A stretch of DNA of 64,000 bases from Flavobacterium lutivivi (GCF_014642275.1 NZ_BMIM01000003.1:186001-250000), one strand, 5' to 3'; counted from the first letter of the stretch, positions 45,655-54,835 are shown. Program-made: numbers and translations. The notes: generated by a model from the letters alone, not told the origin.

Positions 45655-46054
45655 AATTTATTTTTTGGAAAACAGTTATTCCATAACCATCAGGAAAGTC
45701 TTCATCAGTATATTTTACTTTTAATGTGCTTCCTGTTAATTGCAAAATAGTTGCTGTTTCTGGACTTTCTGTACCTAAAGTAATTGTGTTACCACTTCTG
45801 GTATAGGTAGATGAATATGTTTCTTCGGAACAATCGCTGTTAAAGTAGTGGGTAACTGCAGTACCATCAGATTTGAATTCTATATAATCTCTTTTTGTAG
45901 AGCAGTAGTTTTCATAATCTGTTAATATCTCATTACCACTTACAGTTCCACCAGTTTTGTAAAAAGCCCATTTTCCAATTAATGAAGCTGAGTCATCATC
46001 ACTAGAACACGATACAAATGTTCCACCCAAAGTTAGAGCAGCAACAAATAACAA
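45653..46054 (-). CDS. Small lipocalin-like lipoprotein with a damaged start codon
   Basis: Translated from TTG at 46054 it gives 133 aa with lipobox GGTFVSCSSDDD (Cys16), then a lipocalin-like domain (about 25-130; LIGKWAFYKTGG, YIEFKSDGTAVTHY). Without upstream residues the signal peptide lacks its positive n-region. Reading further upstream the minus strand has ATTAT followed by seven A and TTATT. One G after ATTAT would restore ATG and give MKKIILLFVAALTL, an ideal lipoprotein signal. So either one base was deleted in the genome or assembly, or initiation at TTG yields a weakened signal. Function unknown. Genes of this type occur widely in Flavobacterium. Confidence 0.7.
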   Translation of the reverse strand: MLFVAALTLGGTFVSCSSDDDSASLIGKWAFYKTGGTVSGNEILTDYENYCSTKRDYIEFKSDGTAVTHYFNSDCSEETYSSTYTRSGNTITLGTESPETATILQLTGSTLKVKYTDEDFPDGYGITVFQKIN

Positions 46055-46125
46055 AATAATTTTTTTATAATTTTAAATAGTTAAGATTAGTTTGATAAAT
46101 ATATATAAATAGAATAGCTAAATAA

Positions 46126-46153
46126 AAAAGCGGAAAATTTATTTTCCGCTTTT
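46126..46153 (-). terminator. Terminator after the coiled-coil protein gene
   Basis: AAAAGCGGAAAAT (46126-46138) and ATTTTCCGCTTTT (46141-46153) form a 13-bp stem; on the minus strand it is followed by six T. It lies directly after the stop of the gene starting at 46662 and before the lipoprotein gene. Confidence 0.85.
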
Positions 46154-46155
46154 AA

Positions 46156-46662
46156 CTATCTTAATTTACTTAATTTTTTTTCTGCTTTAGCAACATCTTC
46201 TTCCAATTCTTTTATTTTTAATTGTTGTTTTGTGATGTTGAGATTTTCTTTTTCAATTTCTACTGGTGTCATTTTGCCTTTAGCCCTATTCCTTGAAAAT
46301 TTTTCTTGCATCTTGTCAAGCTTTTTCATCTCTTTTGATTGCTTATCTTTAAGTTTTGCAAGTGATTTTTCGGCTGAAGCAATACGATTTTGTTCTTTTT
46401 CAAATTTTTTCTGTTCTTTTTCAAGCCTTTTTTTCTCTTTTTCTGCTTTCTCTGCTTCTTTTTCTCTTTCTTTTTCTTCTTTATAAGCCTGTTTGTCTTC
46501 TTTTAACTTTTGTTCCAATTGAGCTTTTTCAGCATCTTTTTGCTTTTGTAATTCAACTTCTTTCGTTTTAATAGAGTCCATTGCTGTGGTAACTTCTTGA
46601 GCTTTTGCTAATTGAAATCCAATCAATGCAAATGCAGCTAAAAATAACTTTCCTTTCATCAT
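46156..46662 (-). CDS. Exported coiled-coil protein
   Basis: 168 aa with a signal peptide (cut after QLAKAQ, about residue 22). The rest is almost pure coiled coil: Lys and Glu dominate residues 30-115, with heptad spacing of Leu and Ile further on (LNITKQQLKIKELEEDVAKAEKKLSKL). No enzyme motif. Probably periplasmic; its role is unknown. Two ATGs open the frame (MMKGKLF); either may be used. The high charge explains a long antisense open frame that is not a gene. Confidence 0.78.
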   Translation of the reverse strand: MMKGKLFLAAFALIGFQLAKAQEVTTAMDSIKTKEVELQKQKDAEKAQLEQKLKEDKQAYKEEKEREKEAEKAEKEKKRLEKEQKKFEKEQNRIASAEKSLAKLKDKQSKEMKKLDKMQEKFSRNRAKGKMTPVEIEKENLNITKQQLKIKELEEDVAKAEKKLSKLR

Positions 46663-46721
46663 GTTTAATTTATTTGAGATTAGTAATATATCTTTACAAG
46701 AAAGATTTAAAACATAAAGTT

Positions 46722-47534
46722 ATGAAAAAAACACTATTAATATCAGTCTTTGCGGTGTTTTGTTTAACAAAATTTTCTTTTTGCAAAAAGGAGAATGTAG
46801 AAAATTCTTCACAGAGTTTAGCAATAGATGAAAATAAAACTTTGGAAAATAATGGTTATTTTGATTTTCTCCCCAAAAAATCAAAAAACCAAATAGTCAA
46901 ACATGATTTTTATACCTTGTCCTATAATGAAAAATATGAACAAGCAGATTGGGTAGCCTATGTTTTAAAGGAATCATATATCAAATACAATAGTTTTAAA
47001 AGACCTTTTTTTACTGATGATAAAATGGTTTCTACTCATTCGGCTGATTGGAAAAACTATAAAAATTCTGGTTATGATAAAGGACACCTTTGCCCAGCTG
47101 GTGATATGAAATTTTCGAAAAAGGCATATTATGATACTTTCCTAACTTCAAATGTTTCTCCTCAAAAACATAATTTTAATGATGGTGTTTGGAACAGATT
47201 GGAAGAAAAAGTTAGGTATTGGGCAACAAAATATGAAAAAGTATATGTTGTTTCTGGTGGTATTCTGAATGAAAATTTAAAAACAATTGGCTATGAAAAA
47301 GTAGCTGTGCCCAATTACTTTTATAAAATTATAGCAAGAGGAAATTCTAATGATATGAAAATGATTGCCTTTCTAATACCACATCAGGAATCGAATCAAC
47401 CACTTTATAAGTTTGTTGTTAGCGTTGATAAGATTGAAGAGCTTTCAAAACAAGATTTTTTCCCAAAATTGAATGATATTCTTGAAAATAAAGTTGAAAA
47501 ATCTTCTGATTATAAAGATTGGAGTTTTAATTAA
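46722..47534 (+). CDS. DNA/RNA non-specific endonuclease (NUC1 type)
   Basis: 270 aa from ATG at 46722 (longer frame from 46605 rejected: it overlaps the opposite gene and adds 39 residues before a clear signal peptide). Signal peptide MKKTLLISVFAVFCLTKFSF. The beta-beta-alpha-metal nuclease core starts near 110; the DRGH motif appears as DKGHLCPAGDM (catalytic His), with SNVSPQ, then FNDGVWNRLEEKVR providing the metal-binding Asn. It probably degrades extracellular or periplasmic nucleic acid. Its stop abuts the rodA stop with no gap. Confidence 0.9.
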   Translation: MKKTLLISVFAVFCLTKFSFCKKENVENSSQSLAIDENKTLENNGYFDFLPKKSKNQIVKHDFYTLSYNEKYEQADWVAYVLKESYIKYNSFKRPFFTDDKMVSTHSADWKNYKNSGYDKGHLCPAGDMKFSKKAYYDTFLTSNVSPQKHNFNDGVWNRLEEKVRYWATKYEKVYVVSGGILNENLKTIGYEKVAVPNYFYKIIARGNSNDMKMIAFLIPHQESNQPLYKFVVSVDKIEELSKQDFFPKLNDILENKVEKSSDYKDWSFN

Positions 47535-48797
47535 CTACCATTCGTTTACTTTATTAGCATCCATTTTCAGGAAGATAAACAGCAATATCGTAAATCCCCA
47601 AAGTCCAGAACCACCATAAGAAAAAAATGGAAGCGGAACTCCAATTGTTGGGAAAATTCCAATTACCATTGCTATATTAACAAAAAAGTGGATAAATAAT
47701 ATACCAGCAACACAGTAGCCATAGACTCGACTAAACTTTGTCTTTTGCCTTTCCGCCAAATATATTATTCTAATAAATAGACTTACAAAAAGAATAATTA
47801 TAAATATTGAACCTAGGAAACCCCATTCTTCGCCAACAGTTGTAAAAATATAATCGGTGTGTTGCTCTGGAACAAATCCTCCTTTAGTTTGTGTTCCTTC
47901 TAGATAGCCTTTGCCAAACCAACCACCAGAACCAATAGCTATTTCTGATTGATTTGTGTTGTAGCCAACACCTTTCATGTCAACTTCTTTTCCCAAAAGT
48001 ATGTTGAAACGATCTCTATGATGCTGTTTAAAAACGTTGTGAAAAACATAATCTACTGAGAATACAAAACCTGATATTAGAACAAAAATAATAGCACTCA
48101 AAATCCAGTTTCTATCTACAAATCGGCTTCTGTAGTAAACAAAGATGATTACCATTAATGATAATAAAATTAAAACGATAGGTTTCAAAATTAATGCTAG
48201 TACAAAGAGTAGAATAGTAATAAAACCTGTCCAAATATACCATGCAGGCAATCCTTCTCTATATAGTACTAAGATAAAAACCGAATAAATCAAAGCACTT
48301 CCTGGATCGGGTTGAGGAAGAATAAGCATAACTGGTAAACCGATAATCATTAATGCTTGAACTTGCCTATTGAAATCCTTTAAGTTGACCTGAACATCGC
48401 TAAGATATTTTGCTAATGCAAGTGCGGTTGCAGCTTTTGCAAACTCTGATGGTTGCAATGTAAAACTTCCTATCGCATACCAACAACGCTGTCCAGCAAT
48501 AGTTTTACCTGCTACAAAAAGACCTGCAAGCGACAACAGTGAAATTGCAAAAATTATGATTGCATATTTTTCATAAAATTTGGCGTCGATAGCCATGACA
48601 CTAAAAATAATGGGAATTGTAAAAAGAATGAAAAGAAATTGTTTTCCATAAATTTGAGAAACATCAAAAATTGAAGATTCACCTTCAATTGATGATAATG
48701 AAGAAGAATAAATGTTCAACCATCCTAGTACTACCAGAATAAAGTAGATGATTACACTTATCCAATCAAGATTATTTGAAATACTTTGGTTCTTCAT
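47535..48797 (-). CDS. rodA: Rod-shape peptidoglycan glycosyltransferase RodA
   Basis: 420 aa SEDS-family polymerase with about ten membrane helices. Signature segments: AGQRCWYAIGSFTLQPSEFAKAA-type region near helix 3-4 (AIGSFTLQPSEFAK), PDPGSALIY, and TVGEEWGFLGS followed by GIFPTIGVPLPFFSYGGSG near the C-terminus. It works with the PBP2 gene just upstream (5-bp gap) to build lateral wall. Last gene of the mre operon. The polymerase Asp is probably in QPDPGSA (inference from the RodA family). Confidence 0.97.
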   Translation of the reverse strand: MKNQSISNNLDWISVIIYFILVVLGWLNIYSSSLSSIEGESSIFDVSQIYGKQFLFILFTIPIIFSVMAIDAKFYEKYAIIIFAISLLSLAGLFVAGKTIAGQRCWYAIGSFTLQPSEFAKAATALALAKYLSDVQVNLKDFNRQVQALMIIGLPVMLILPQPDPGSALIYSVFILVLYREGLPAWYIWTGFITILLFVLALILKPIVLILLSLMVIIFVYYRSRFVDRNWILSAIIFVLISGFVFSVDYVFHNVFKQHHRDRFNILLGKEVDMKGVGYNTNQSEIAIGSGGWFGKGYLEGTQTKGGFVPEQHTDYIFTTVGEEWGFLGSIFIIILFVSLFIRIIYLAERQKTKFSRVYGYCVAGILFIHFFVNIAMVIGIFPTIGVPLPFFSYGGSGLWGFTILLFIFLKMDANKVNEW

Positions 48798-48802
48798 TTT
48801 CC

Positions 48803-50758
48803 TTATTCAGTTTTGTTTTCAGGAACTGTTACTTCTTCTTCTTTTTTACTTTCTTTATTAGCATCTGCTGCTATCACTTCAGGAACAACGATATCTTTTT
48901 TAATTAATGTGTCAATAATTGGTTTTGCATAATATTTGTTGTATTCGCCTTGTAAACTTCCTTCTAGCATTCTTTTTTCAAGATCTTTTCTTGTGATTTT
49001 TCTTTTAATGTATTTTTCAATCATTAAACTTGTTATTGGACCTGCCCATCTTGCTCCCCAATATCCATTCTCAACAAAAACCGCAATTGCAATTTTTGGA
49101 TTATCTTTTGGGGCAAATGCAACAAAAATGGAATGATCTTGAAGTTTAACTCTTTTCCCGTTAATTTTCGCAAAATTCTCAGCAGTTCCCGTTTTACCAC
49201 AAATGTCAATTCCTTCAACATTCAATCCGTGTGCTGTACCAAAATTATAAACATCAAAAAGGCCACTAATAACGGGATCAAAATATTTTTTATCAACTGT
49301 TGTGACATGTTTTGTTCGATATTTTTTGTCAATCATTTGACCTTTAATGCTCTTTATAATATGTGGAGTGTAATAATATCCTTTGTTTGAAACGGTAGCA
49401 ATCATATTTGCTAATTGAATAGGCGTCATCAAGACTTCACCTTGTCCAATTGCATTAGAAACAATAGTTTTACTAGACCAACCCCAACCAGGATACATTC
49501 GTTTATATGTTTTAGATGTTGGAATCTTTCCTTTTCTTCCAGTAGGTAAATCATAACCCATAAATTGGCCAAGCCCAAAACTTTTCAAGTGATTACTCCA
49601 AACATCAACACCATCGGCAGGCTTTTTATACTTATTGATTGTAGCCATGTATGAACTAGAAAAATAAGTATTACATGATTCATAGATTCCTCTATGTAGC
49701 TGCAATGCGCCTCCATGGCAGTGGCATTTCATAAATCTTCCAGGAGCATAACTAAAACCATGACGGCAAAAAAATGTTGTGTTTTCGTCAATTACGCCTT
49801 CTTGTAAAGCGACTAATCCTGTTAATATTTTAAAAGGCGAACCTGGTGTGTACTCTGCTAATAATCCTCTGTCATAAAGTGGTTTGGCGATAGAGTCGTT
49901 ATAAAGCATTGTATAATTTTTTGACCTTTGTCTGCCTACAAGAATTGCTGGGTCATATGATGGAGCAGTTACTAATGCAAGAATTTCTCCTGTTTTTGGT
50001 TCAATAGCTACAATTCCACCACGTTTGTTAACCATTAATTCTTCTCCATACTTTTGTAATTCTGCATCGATGGTTAGGTGAATATCTTTTCCTTGTACAG
50101 CGACAGTATCATATTTTCCCTCTTTATAACTGCCAATTTCTCTATTGTATTTGTCTTTTTGAATATATTTTACACCTTTTATTCCACGAAGAATTTCTTC
50201 ATAACTTTCTTCAACACCTTGTTTTCCTATCAAATCACCGCTGTTGTAGTACTTGTTTTTTTTGATAATATTATCGTTTACTTGCGTAATAAATCCAAAA
50301 ACATTTGCGCCATAATTTACCTGATAATCACGCAGCGAACGTTTTTGAATATAAAATCCTTGAAATTTTCTTTGCTTTTCTTGAAATGCAGCATACTCTA
50401 GTTTGTTGAGTTGAGGTAGAAAAACTGATGGTAATCTAGGACTGTATATTTTTGCTTTTGCAATTTTTTTTAAAAAATCTTCTTTGGTGATATTCAATAA
50501 AGAGCAGAACTCTGTGGTGTCGAGTTCTTTGATATCTTTTGGTATCACCATGATGTCATAAGAAGGTTGATTAGCGACCAATAATTTGCCATATCTATCA
50601 TAAATATAACCTCTTTCTGGATAATCATATTTAATTTTTATTGCATTATTGTCTGATGCTAATTTGAAACTATCATCTATTATTTGAAGATAAAAAATCC
50701 TTGCTACAATTAGAATTGTTGCAATAAAAATAACCGTTGGGAAAAGCACTTTTCTCAT
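48803..50758 (-). CDS. mrdA: Penicillin-binding protein 2
   Basis: 651 aa transpeptidase partner of RodA. N-terminal membrane helix (about 4-22), pedestal/dimerisation domain (about 45-220), transpeptidase domain (about 250-600). Active-site motifs: SPFK with nucleophile S307 and K310, SCN in ESCNTYF, and KTGTAEN. The tail (about 615-651) is rich in Lys and Glu. The start overlaps the mreD stop by 4 bases. Confidence 0.97.
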   Translation of the reverse strand: MRKVLFPTVIFIATILIVARIFYLQIIDDSFKLASDNNAIKIKYDYPERGYIYDRYGKLLVANQPSYDIMVIPKDIKELDTTEFCSLLNITKEDFLKKIAKAKIYSPRLPSVFLPQLNKLEYAAFQEKQRKFQGFYIQKRSLRDYQVNYGANVFGFITQVNDNIIKKNKYYNSGDLIGKQGVEESYEEILRGIKGVKYIQKDKYNREIGSYKEGKYDTVAVQGKDIHLTIDAELQKYGEELMVNKRGGIVAIEPKTGEILALVTAPSYDPAILVGRQRSKNYTMLYNDSIAKPLYDRGLLAEYTPGSPFKILTGLVALQEGVIDENTTFFCRHGFSYAPGRFMKCHCHGGALQLHRGIYESCNTYFSSSYMATINKYKKPADGVDVWSNHLKSFGLGQFMGYDLPTGRKGKIPTSKTYKRMYPGWGWSSKTIVSNAIGQGEVLMTPIQLANMIATVSNKGYYYTPHIIKSIKGQMIDKKYRTKHVTTVDKKYFDPVISGLFDVYNFGTAHGLNVEGIDICGKTGTAENFAKINGKRVKLQDHSIFVAFAPKDNPKIAIAVFVENGYWGARWAGPITSLMIEKYIKRKITRKDLEKRMLEGSLQGEYNKYYAKPIIDTLIKKDIVVPEVIAADANKESKKEEEVTVPENKTE

Positions 50759-51261
50759 CGTTTACTTGGCTTAATGGTGTAAATAATAATGATACAAGTT
50801 ATCAGAGTAAAAAGGGTTGTTAAAATCGTTCTTTCGATTATATCCCAAATAAAATAAAAACTGAAAATCTCGAGTATAAATAATGTAAAGTGATGAAGAA
50901 CTACGGCAATTAATATAAATGAAAATCGTTCAGGTGTCAAAACATCATTTAGCTTTACTGTTTGATATTCATAACTTAAACCAAATGAAAATTTAAAAAT
51001 ATAAGGTCTATAATTGGCTAAAATTAAGCATGAAGCAGCATGTACACCACCAGAATTGCAGAACATATCCATTATTAATCCAAGAAAAAAACTAGATAGA
51101 AGAAGTCCATATCTGTTCCCATTCACAGGATAAAGAATAATAAAAAGTATATATGGAAATGGGTTGATGTATCCAAATAAATTGATTCGGTTAAAAATCA
51201 ACACTTGAGCCATCAACAAAAGGATGAAACGGGCAATATTCCATATAAGAGCACTATTCAT
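50755..51261 (-). CDS. mreD: Rod shape-determining protein MreD
   Basis: 168 aa inner-membrane protein with about five helices. Recognised by position and by FGYINPFPYILFIILYP and GLIMDMFCNSGGVHAASC, the MreD pattern. It overlaps mreC by 8 bases and mrdA by 4, so the chain is translationally coupled. Forms part of the elongasome with MreC, RodA and PBP2. Confidence 0.92.
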   Translation of the reverse strand: MNSALIWNIARFILLLMAQVLIFNRINLFGYINPFPYILFIILYPVNGNRYGLLLSSFFLGLIMDMFCNSGGVHAASCLILANYRPYIFKFSFGLSYEYQTVKLNDVLTPERFSFILIAVVLHHFTLFILEIFSFYFIWDIIERTILTTLFTLITCIIIIYTIKPSKR

Positions 51262-52081
51262 CTTTTTTTGATTGTTTTTCTAAGTTGATTATCTCTTCTC
51301 GATCTTTGCTTTTGATGATATATACATAACCTAAATTTGTCATGTCATTAAATAATTTTACATCAAGAGTATAATAATTTGTTTCGTTATCTACATAGAC
51401 TTTGTCAATAGTCCCAATGCCAATATTCTCTGGAAAAATATGCGATTGTCCACCAGTTACAATAGTATCACCTTTTCTCACGCCTGCAAGCCTAGGAACA
51501 TCTATAAGTTGAACATAACCAGTGTTTTTACCATTCCAAATTAATGAACCAAAGTGATTTGATTTTTTGATTTTAGCATTTATTTTCGACTGTATGTTCA
51601 AAATACTTATCACTGTAGCATAATTTGGAGATACTTTATCTACAATACCAATAATTCCAGCGCTATTGATTACACCCATATCTGTTTTAATTCCAGATTT
51701 TGAGCCTGTATTTATTGTTAAGAAATTTTCATGAACATTGTATGAGTTATGAATGACTTTAGAAACAATCAATTGATTCTTTTTTACGCCTAATATACTA
51801 TCGGGAAAATGGAGCTTAGTCGTATCTTTTAGATTGAAAAGAATGGTTTTTAATCTAGCATTTTCTTTTGCTAACTCATCATTTTGAGATTTTAAATTGA
51901 AGTATTCGTTTACGTTGTTTATACGTTGATAAATTCCACCAGTAAAAAAATTTGCAGAACTAATTATTTTACTTTTATGATAGGAATGTGATTGAATTGT
52001 TAAACCTAGCGAAAGGAACAATAGCAGCAAAAACAGTATTCGATAACTGTTTTTAAATAGAAAGCTAAATATCTGCTGCAT
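51254..52081 (-). CDS. mreC: Rod shape-determining protein MreC
   Basis: 275 aa. A single N-terminal helix (about 11-28), coiled coil (about 55-90, QNDELAKENARLKTILFNL) and the beta-domains that scaffold the elongasome (about 105-260; VINSAGIIGIVDKVSPNYATV, TGGQSHIFPENIGIGTI). The C-terminus is basic. A 91-bp gap with a strong hairpin separates it from mreB. Confidence 0.95.
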   Translation of the reverse strand: MQQIFSFLFKNSYRILFLLLLFLSLGLTIQSHSYHKSKIISSANFFTGGIYQRINNVNEYFNLKSQNDELAKENARLKTILFNLKDTTKLHFPDSILGVKKNQLIVSKVIHNSYNVHENFLTINTGSKSGIKTDMGVINSAGIIGIVDKVSPNYATVISILNIQSKINAKIKKSNHFGSLIWNGKNTGYVQLIDVPRLAGVRKGDTIVTGGQSHIFPENIGIGTIDKVYVDNETNYYTLDVKLFNDMTNLGYVYIIKSKDREEIINLEKQSKKDE

Positions 52082-52106
52082 TGTAAAAAATTAATTTTTT
52101 AACGAT

Positions 52107-52153
52107 TAAATTCCAAACTCCAATGTATAAAAAAAAATGGAATTTGGAATTTA
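52107..52153 (-). other. Hairpin between mreB and mreC
   Basis: On the minus-strand RNA a 16-bp stem forms between the arms at 52138-52153 and 52107-52122, with a single G-U wobble and a T-rich 15-nt loop. No T tract directly follows the stem, so it is not a classical terminator; it could be an attenuator, a processing site or an mRNA stabiliser. Confidence 0.7.
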
Positions 52154-52172
52154 TTTTTATTAACTCTTGAAT

Positions 52173-53201
52173 TTATTTTATTAAAATACTTCTAAATCTT
52201 GGTATGTTTTTCAACGCCATTCCTGTTCCTCTTACTACAGCTCTCAAAGGATCTTCTGCAATAAAAACTGGAAGGTCGGTTTTTTGTGAAATTCGTTTAT
52301 CTAATCCTCTAAGCATTGAACCACCACCTGCAAGATAAATACCAGTATTATAAATATCTGCTGCTAGTTCTGGTGGTGTTTGTGATAAAGTTTCCATGAT
52401 AGCATCTTCAATTCTTTGAATTGATTTATCCAAAGCTTTGGCTATTTCTCTATACGAAACTTCAACTTGTTTTGGTTTACCTGTAAGCAAATCTCTACCT
52501 TGAACAGACATGTCATCTGGTGGTGTTTCTAAGTCATCAGTAGCAGCACCGATTGTGATTTTAATCTTCTCAGCGGTACTTTCACCAACAAAAAGGTTAT
52601 GTTGAGTTCTCATGTAGTAAACGATATCGTTTGTAAAAACATCACCAGCAATCTTCACCGATTTGTCACAAACAATTCCACCAAGAGCAATCACAGCAAT
52701 TTCTGTAGTTCCTCCACCTATATCAACAATCATGTTTCCTTTTGGTTGCATAATGTCAATTCCTATACCTATTGCCGCAGCCATTGGTTCATGAATTAGG
52801 TAAACTTCTTTTCCGTTTACGCGTTCACAACTTTCTTTTACTGCACGCATCTCTACTTCGGTAATTCCAGATGGAATACAAACAACCATTCGCAAAGCTG
52901 GAGTAAACATTTTTTTCTTTAATGCAGGAATACTTTTGATAAATAAATTTATCATTTTTTCAGATGCATCAAAATCTGCAATAACACCATCTTTAAGAGG
53001 TCGTATGGTTTTTATGTTTTCATGTGTTTTACCTTGCATCATGTTTGCTTCTTTCCCAACAGCAATAATCTTCCCGGTTATTCTGTCACGAGCAACAATT
53101 GATGGACTATCAATAACTACTTTATCGTTATGTATGATTAGTGTATTAGCGGTACCAAGGTCAATTGCGATATCCTCGGTCATGAAATCAAAAAATCCCA
53201 T
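52173..53201 (-). CDS. mreB: Rod shape-determining protein MreB
   Basis: 342 aa bacterial actin. ATP-binding and actin-fold motifs: DLGTANTLIIHND (phosphate 1), NMIVDIGGGTTEIAVIAL (phosphate 2) and GIYLAGGGSMLRGLD (adenosine). The N-terminal FDFMTEDIAI offers the membrane-binding amphipathic part. First gene of the mreB-mreC-mreD-mrdA-rodA operon; a -7 element lies about 42 bp upstream. Confidence 0.98.
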   Translation of the reverse strand: MGFFDFMTEDIAIDLGTANTLIIHNDKVVIDSPSIVARDRITGKIIAVGKEANMMQGKTHENIKTIRPLKDGVIADFDASEKMINLFIKSIPALKKKMFTPALRMVVCIPSGITEVEMRAVKESCERVNGKEVYLIHEPMAAAIGIGIDIMQPKGNMIVDIGGGTTEIAVIALGGIVCDKSVKIAGDVFTNDIVYYMRTQHNLFVGESTAEKIKITIGAATDDLETPPDDMSVQGRDLLTGKPKQVEVSYREIAKALDKSIQRIEDAIMETLSQTPPELAADIYNTGIYLAGGGSMLRGLDKRISQKTDLPVFIAEDPLRAVVRGTGMALKNIPRFRSILIK

Positions 53202-53242
53202 ACTTTATTAAGGGTTTAAATATTTTATAAAATTTTAACGCA

Positions 53243-53250
53243 CAAAGGTA
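53243..53250 (-). promoter_or_regulatory. -7 element of the mre operon promoter
   Basis: TACCTTTG on the minus strand, exact TAnnTTTG, in the 55-bp gap between purH and mreB. No clear -33 at 19-23 nt, so the element overlaps the end of purH only in its upstream region. Confidence 0.6.
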
Positions 53251-53256
53251 AACAAA

Positions 53257-54777
53257 TTAATGTTTAAAATGACGTGTTCCTGTAAATACCATTGCAACTT
53301 TATTTTGATTGCAATAATCTATACTCAAATCGTCTTTTATAGAACCACCAGGTTGTATAACAGCACTAATTCCTGCTTGATGTGCTATTTCAACACAATC
53401 TGGAAACGGGAAAAAAGCATCACTTGCCATTACAGCGCCGTTTAATCCAAATCCAAAAGAATTTGCTTTTTCAATAGCTTGTTTCAAAGCGTCAACTCTC
53501 GATGTTTGTCCTGTTCCCGATGCTACTAATGTAGCATTTTTTGCTAAAACAATTGTATTCGATTTTGTGTTTTTACATATTTTTGAAGCAAAAATTAAAT
53601 CTTCAACTTCTTGTGATGTAGGTTCTGTTATAGTAACGTTTTTTAATGCTGTTTTATTGTCTGTAATGTTGTTTCTTTCTTGAACTAATAAGCCGTTTAA
53701 ACAAGTTCTTACTTGCATATTTGGCAATTCAACATCATTGTGTTGAAGGATTATCCTGTTTTTCTTTTCTTGTAAAATAGAAATTGCTTCATTATCAAAA
53801 CTTGGAGCTATTACAACTTCACAGAAAAGACTGTTTATTTCTTTTGCTGTTTCAATGTCAATTTTTCCATTTGCAATCAAAACGCCACCAAAAGCAGATG
53901 TAGGATCACAGGCTAATGCTGCAATGTATGCTTCTTTCATGCTGTTTCTTGTCGCCAATCCGCAAGCATTGTTGTGTTTCAATATAGCAAAAGTTGGGTT
54001 ATCATTTTTAAACTCTAAAATTAGATTTACAGCAGCATCAACATCTAGTAAATTATTGTATGACAATTCTTTTCCATGCAGTTTAGTAAACATTTTATCA
54101 AAATCGCCAAAGAAAAATCCTTTTTGATGAGGGTTTTCTCCATAGCGAAGCACTTGTCCGTTTTCAATACTAGCTTTGTAGTAAGTTTGTTCAGTATTGA
54201 AATAATTGAAAATAGCGGTGTCATAATGCGACGAAATATGAAAAGCTCTTGTAGCAAAATGTTTTCTTTGCTCTAAGTTTGTTTCACAATTTTGGTTTGA
54301 AATTATTTCTAAGAAATAGGTATAATCATCCATTGAAGGAATAATTACGGTGTCTTTGAAATTCTTAGCCGCAGCTCTAATTAGAGAAATACCACCAATA
54401 TCAATTTTTTCGATAATATCATTTTCTGACGCGTCAGAAGCAACCGTTTTTTCAAAAGGATATAAATCAACAATTACCAAATCGATTTGAGGAATTTCAA
54501 ATTCTTTCATCTCTTCAATATCTTTCGAGTTTTCTTGTCTGTTGAGAATTCCTCCAAAAATTTTTGGATGCAATGTTTTTACTCTACCACCAAGTATTGA
54601 TGGATAAGAAGTTACATCTTCTACAGGAACAACAGGAATCCCAAGATTTTTGATGTATTCTTCTGTACCTCCAGTTGAATAAATTACCACTTGATGTTCG
54701 TGTAGTTTTCGAACAATTGGCTCCAATCCGTCTTTTGAAAAAACGGAAATTAAAGCTGAATTAATTTTCTTTGTCAT
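53257..54777 (-). CDS. purH: Bifunctional AICAR transformylase/IMP cyclohydrolase
   Basis: 506 aa, last two steps of IMP synthesis. Start is ATG at 54777; the open frame reaches to TTG at 54828, but that would begin upstream of the promoter. IMP cyclohydrolase domain (about 1-190): ALISVFSKDGLEPIVRKL, LGGRVKTLHPKIFGG. Transformylase domain (about 195-506): RYGENPHQKGFF, LKHNNACGLA and the late DAFFPFPDCVEIA. It has a strong consensus promoter. Confidence 0.97.
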   Translation of the reverse strand: MTKKINSALISVFSKDGLEPIVRKLHEHQVVIYSTGGTEEYIKNLGIPVVPVEDVTSYPSILGGRVKTLHPKIFGGILNRQENSKDIEEMKEFEIPQIDLVIVDLYPFEKTVASDASENDIIEKIDIGGISLIRAAAKNFKDTVIIPSMDDYTYFLEIISNQNCETNLEQRKHFATRAFHISSHYDTAIFNYFNTEQTYYKASIENGQVLRYGENPHQKGFFFGDFDKMFTKLHGKELSYNNLLDVDAAVNLILEFKNDNPTFAILKHNNACGLATRNSMKEAYIAALACDPTSAFGGVLIANGKIDIETAKEINSLFCEVVIAPSFDNEAISILQEKKNRIILQHNDVELPNMQVRTCLNGLLVQERNNITDNKTALKNVTITEPTSQEVEDLIFASKICKNTKSNTIVLAKNATLVASGTGQTSRVDALKQAIEKANSFGFGLNGAVMASDAFFPFPDCVEIAHQAGISAVIQPGGSIKDDLSIDYCNQNKVAMVFTGTRHFKH

Positions 54778-54804
54778 GATTTTTTTGTTGTGTGTTTCGA
54801 GGTG

Positions 54805-54835
54805 CAAAAGTAGTTTTTTTAACACCAAATTTCAA
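54805..54835 (-). promoter_or_regulatory. purH promoter
   Basis: On the minus strand TTG (54833-54835), 20-nt spacer, TACTTTTG (54805-54812). Exact match; predicted transcript starts about 20 nt before the ATG. Confidence 0.78.

Noticed and set aside
46232-46486. Open frame of 84 codons antisense to the coiled-coil gene
   Set aside because: It is Phe/Ser-rich, which is what the complement of Lys/Glu codons gives; the sense frame has a signal peptide and coiled-coil pattern.
46605-46721. Extended N-terminus for the secreted nuclease
   Set aside because: The extension overlaps the opposite gene's start and precedes a clear signal peptide starting at 46722.
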